NCBI GenBank assembly: GCA_031268055.1
Contig: JAIRXY010000168.1
Coordinates: 1-7,478, forward strand
DNA length: 7,478 bases
Source: Prevotellaceae bacterium
GTDB taxonomy: Bacteria > Bacteroidota > Bacteroidia > Bacteroidales > UBA932
Direction of reading: 5' to 3'
Below are positions 6,813 to 7,478 of this stretch, piece after piece. The notes under the pieces were generated by a model, which was not told where the DNA came from, did no database searches, and saw only the letters and a list, made by a program, of their open reading frames with translations. The translations under genes and the position numbers were made by a program. Position 1 is the first letter of the stretch. Every line of letters begins with the position of its first letter.

Positions 6813-6838
6813 TCCTTTATTTATTCAAAAATGTTCTA

Positions 6839-6848
6839 TTTGTACAAA
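6839..6848. promoter_or_regulatory. 10-bp palindrome upstream of the efflux promoter, possible operator
   Basis: TTTGTACAAA is a perfect palindrome centred roughly 65-70 bases upstream of the predicted efflux transcription start. A dimeric regulator could bind there, but the site is short and AT-rich, no regulator gene is in the window, and the call rests on symmetry and position alone. Confidence 0.2.
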
Positions 6849-7185
6849 ATGGAGGTCGATTTTTTTGTAGAAACACCCGTTCGCAGGTATTTACCAAAAT
6901 TCAATCCTGTTCAATCTTTGATTTGCAGCAGCTAAGGTTTACTTAAATTGCGAATCTCGCGGTATCGCCTGAATCAGGATTTACAGCATGTTGTGTACCG
7001 ACACACGCACGCATGCTCACACCCCCACTCTCATCTACGCCCACACCGGCGAAAAAATGAATTTTTGGATGAAAATGGATTGGGCGGATTAATACGGATA
7101 AATCCTCTATTTTCGAGGAAACATGGCAGCGCCGCGCCTCTACATTAAAAATTCAAAATCAGTAAAAAATAATTAGCCCAAAAAC

Positions 7186-7216
7186 TTGGAATATAAAAAA
7201 ACATAACTTACCTTTG
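7186..7216 (+). promoter_or_regulatory. Promoter of the rightward gene
   Basis: TTGG at 7186-7189 and TACCTTTG at 7209-7216 match the Bacteroidetes -33 and -7 elements, with 19 bases between TTGG and the TA. The predicted start is near 7221-7222, giving a leader of about 140 bases before the ATG at 7360, unusually long beside the other two promoters here. Confidence 0.6.
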
Positions 7217-7238
7217 CACGTCCAAGGAGAAGTTATGT
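7201..7238. repeat. Inverted repeat enclosing the rightward -7 element
   Basis: ACATAACTT (7201-7209) and AAGTTATGT (7230-7238) are exact reverse complements. Inside them CCTT (7211-7214) pairs with AAGG (7224-7227), giving 13 base pairs of dyad symmetry over 38 bases. The -7 element and predicted transcription start lie between the arms. If the start is near 7222 the RNA holds only the right arm, so the symmetry would act on DNA, as an operator, rather than as an RNA hairpin. Confidence 0.7.
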
Positions 7239-7263
7239 AGGCTTTTGACACATATTAAATACA

Positions 7264-7279
7264 TATTATTAAAATAATA
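7264..7279 (+). repeat. AT-only hairpin in the leader of the rightward gene
   Basis: TATTATT (7264-7270) pairs with AATAATA (7273-7279) around a two-base spacer. It lies in the predicted 5' leader, but a stem made only of A-T pairs is weak and may be chance. Confidence 0.3.
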
Positions 7280-7359
7280 GTGGAGTTCAGAAACCATTCC
7301 AAAAACGAGGCAATGCTGCCAAGCCTAATGAGCAGAATAATTTTTTAATACGTAAGATT

Positions 7360-7478
7360 ATGTCGGAGATACAAAGCAAAGAGCAAGGACAAACAATCAT
7401 TATCAATCAAGCTACAAGCGAGTCAAATGGCGTGGGGACTGCCGGATTTGTGCTGGCCTTGATTGCAATATTTTTTGG
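7360..7478 (+). CDS. N-terminal fragment of a small, probably membrane-anchored protein
   Basis: The ATG at 7360 opens a frame that remains open to the right edge, about 39 codons. The peptide has a polar start (MSEIQSKEQGQTIIINQATS), a linker ESNGV, then GTAGFVLALIAIFFG, which looks like the first of one or more membrane segments beginning near residue 27. This resembles small Bacteroidota membrane proteins in which a variable polar N-terminus precedes GTAGFVLALIAL and further hydrophobic helices (DUF4190-like); I recall this pattern only loosely and the function is unknown. There is no signal peptide at the extreme N-terminus. A -7/-33 promoter lies about 140 bases upstream, and no strong Shine-Dalgarno precedes the ATG. 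It is divergent from the efflux operon. Confidence 0.6.
   Translation, partial: MSEIQSKEQGQTIIINQATSESNGVGTAGFVLALIAIFF

Larger units (their letters stand above)
6758..7359. other. Non-coding divergent promoter region
   Basis: This 602-base gap separates the leftward efflux operon from a rightward gene. It holds candidate promoters for both directions, annotated separately. The middle (6850-7180) has no believable gene; an open frame at 6948-7148 gives a His- and Arg-rich peptide from low-complexity CA-rich DNA. Small structures there are CCTGA-A-TCAGG at 6968-6978 and an imperfect hairpin at 6985-7017 (AGCATG with CATGCT outside, TGTGT with ACACA inside). The segment 7065-7110 repeats GGAT at irregular spacing. 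No tRNA, rRNA or regulator gene is visible. Confidence 0.6.

Noticed and set aside
6948..7148. 66-aa plus-strand open frame in the divergent region
   Set aside because: A His/Arg-rich peptide from CA-rich low-complexity DNA, without promoter or ribosome-binding context.

Overview
The window looks like a chromosomal segment of a Bacteroidota (probably Bacteroidales) bacterium. The main evidence is the promoter style: TAnnTTTG elements of the Bacteroidetes -7 type stand before three transcription units, and most starts are preceded by A-rich stretches instead of Shine-Dalgarno sequences. The lineage is also supported by the adaptor-pump-channel gene order and by the look of the efflux proteins. 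This taxonomic call is an inference from sequence style, not a database match.

Layout from left to right. (1) Positions 1-81, minus strand: the first 27 codons of a probable GNAT N-acetyltransferase running off the left edge. (2) Positions 82-567: a gene-free, AT-rich stretch with an unusual density of inverted repeats, including a perfect 32-bp palindrome at 402-433 and a terminator-like hairpin just past the vapD stop. (3) Positions 568-1046, minus strand: a two-gene unit of a 69-aa small protein and a VapD-family endoribonuclease, overlapping by 13 bases and preceded by its own -7 promoter element. It is arranged like a VapX/VapD-type toxin-antitoxin pair. (4) Positions 1141-6757, minus strand: a complete tripartite RND efflux operon encoding a periplasmic adaptor lipoprotein (355 aa), an inner-membrane RND permease (1043 aa) and a TolC-family outer-membrane channel (471 aa). 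The junctions are a 4-base ATGA overlap and a 5-base gap. (5) Positions 6758-7359: a non-coding divergent region holding promoters for the efflux operon (leftward) and for a rightward gene. The rightward promoter sits inside a long palindrome. (6) Positions 7360-7478, plus strand: the start of a small, probably membrane-anchored protein cut by the right edge.

The three efflux products should form one machine. The permease takes substrate from the periplasm or inner membrane using proton energy, the lipid-anchored adaptor bridges, and the channel exports across the outer membrane. No local regulator gene is visible and the substrate cannot be read from the sequence. The vapD unit lies downstream on the same strand with no convincing terminator in between, so it could also receive read-through from the efflux operon.

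Nothing in the window amounts to a clearly new multi-gene system. The observations most worth a second look are the VapD partner protein, the 32-bp perfect palindrome with its companions, and the palindrome wrapped around the rightward promoter.
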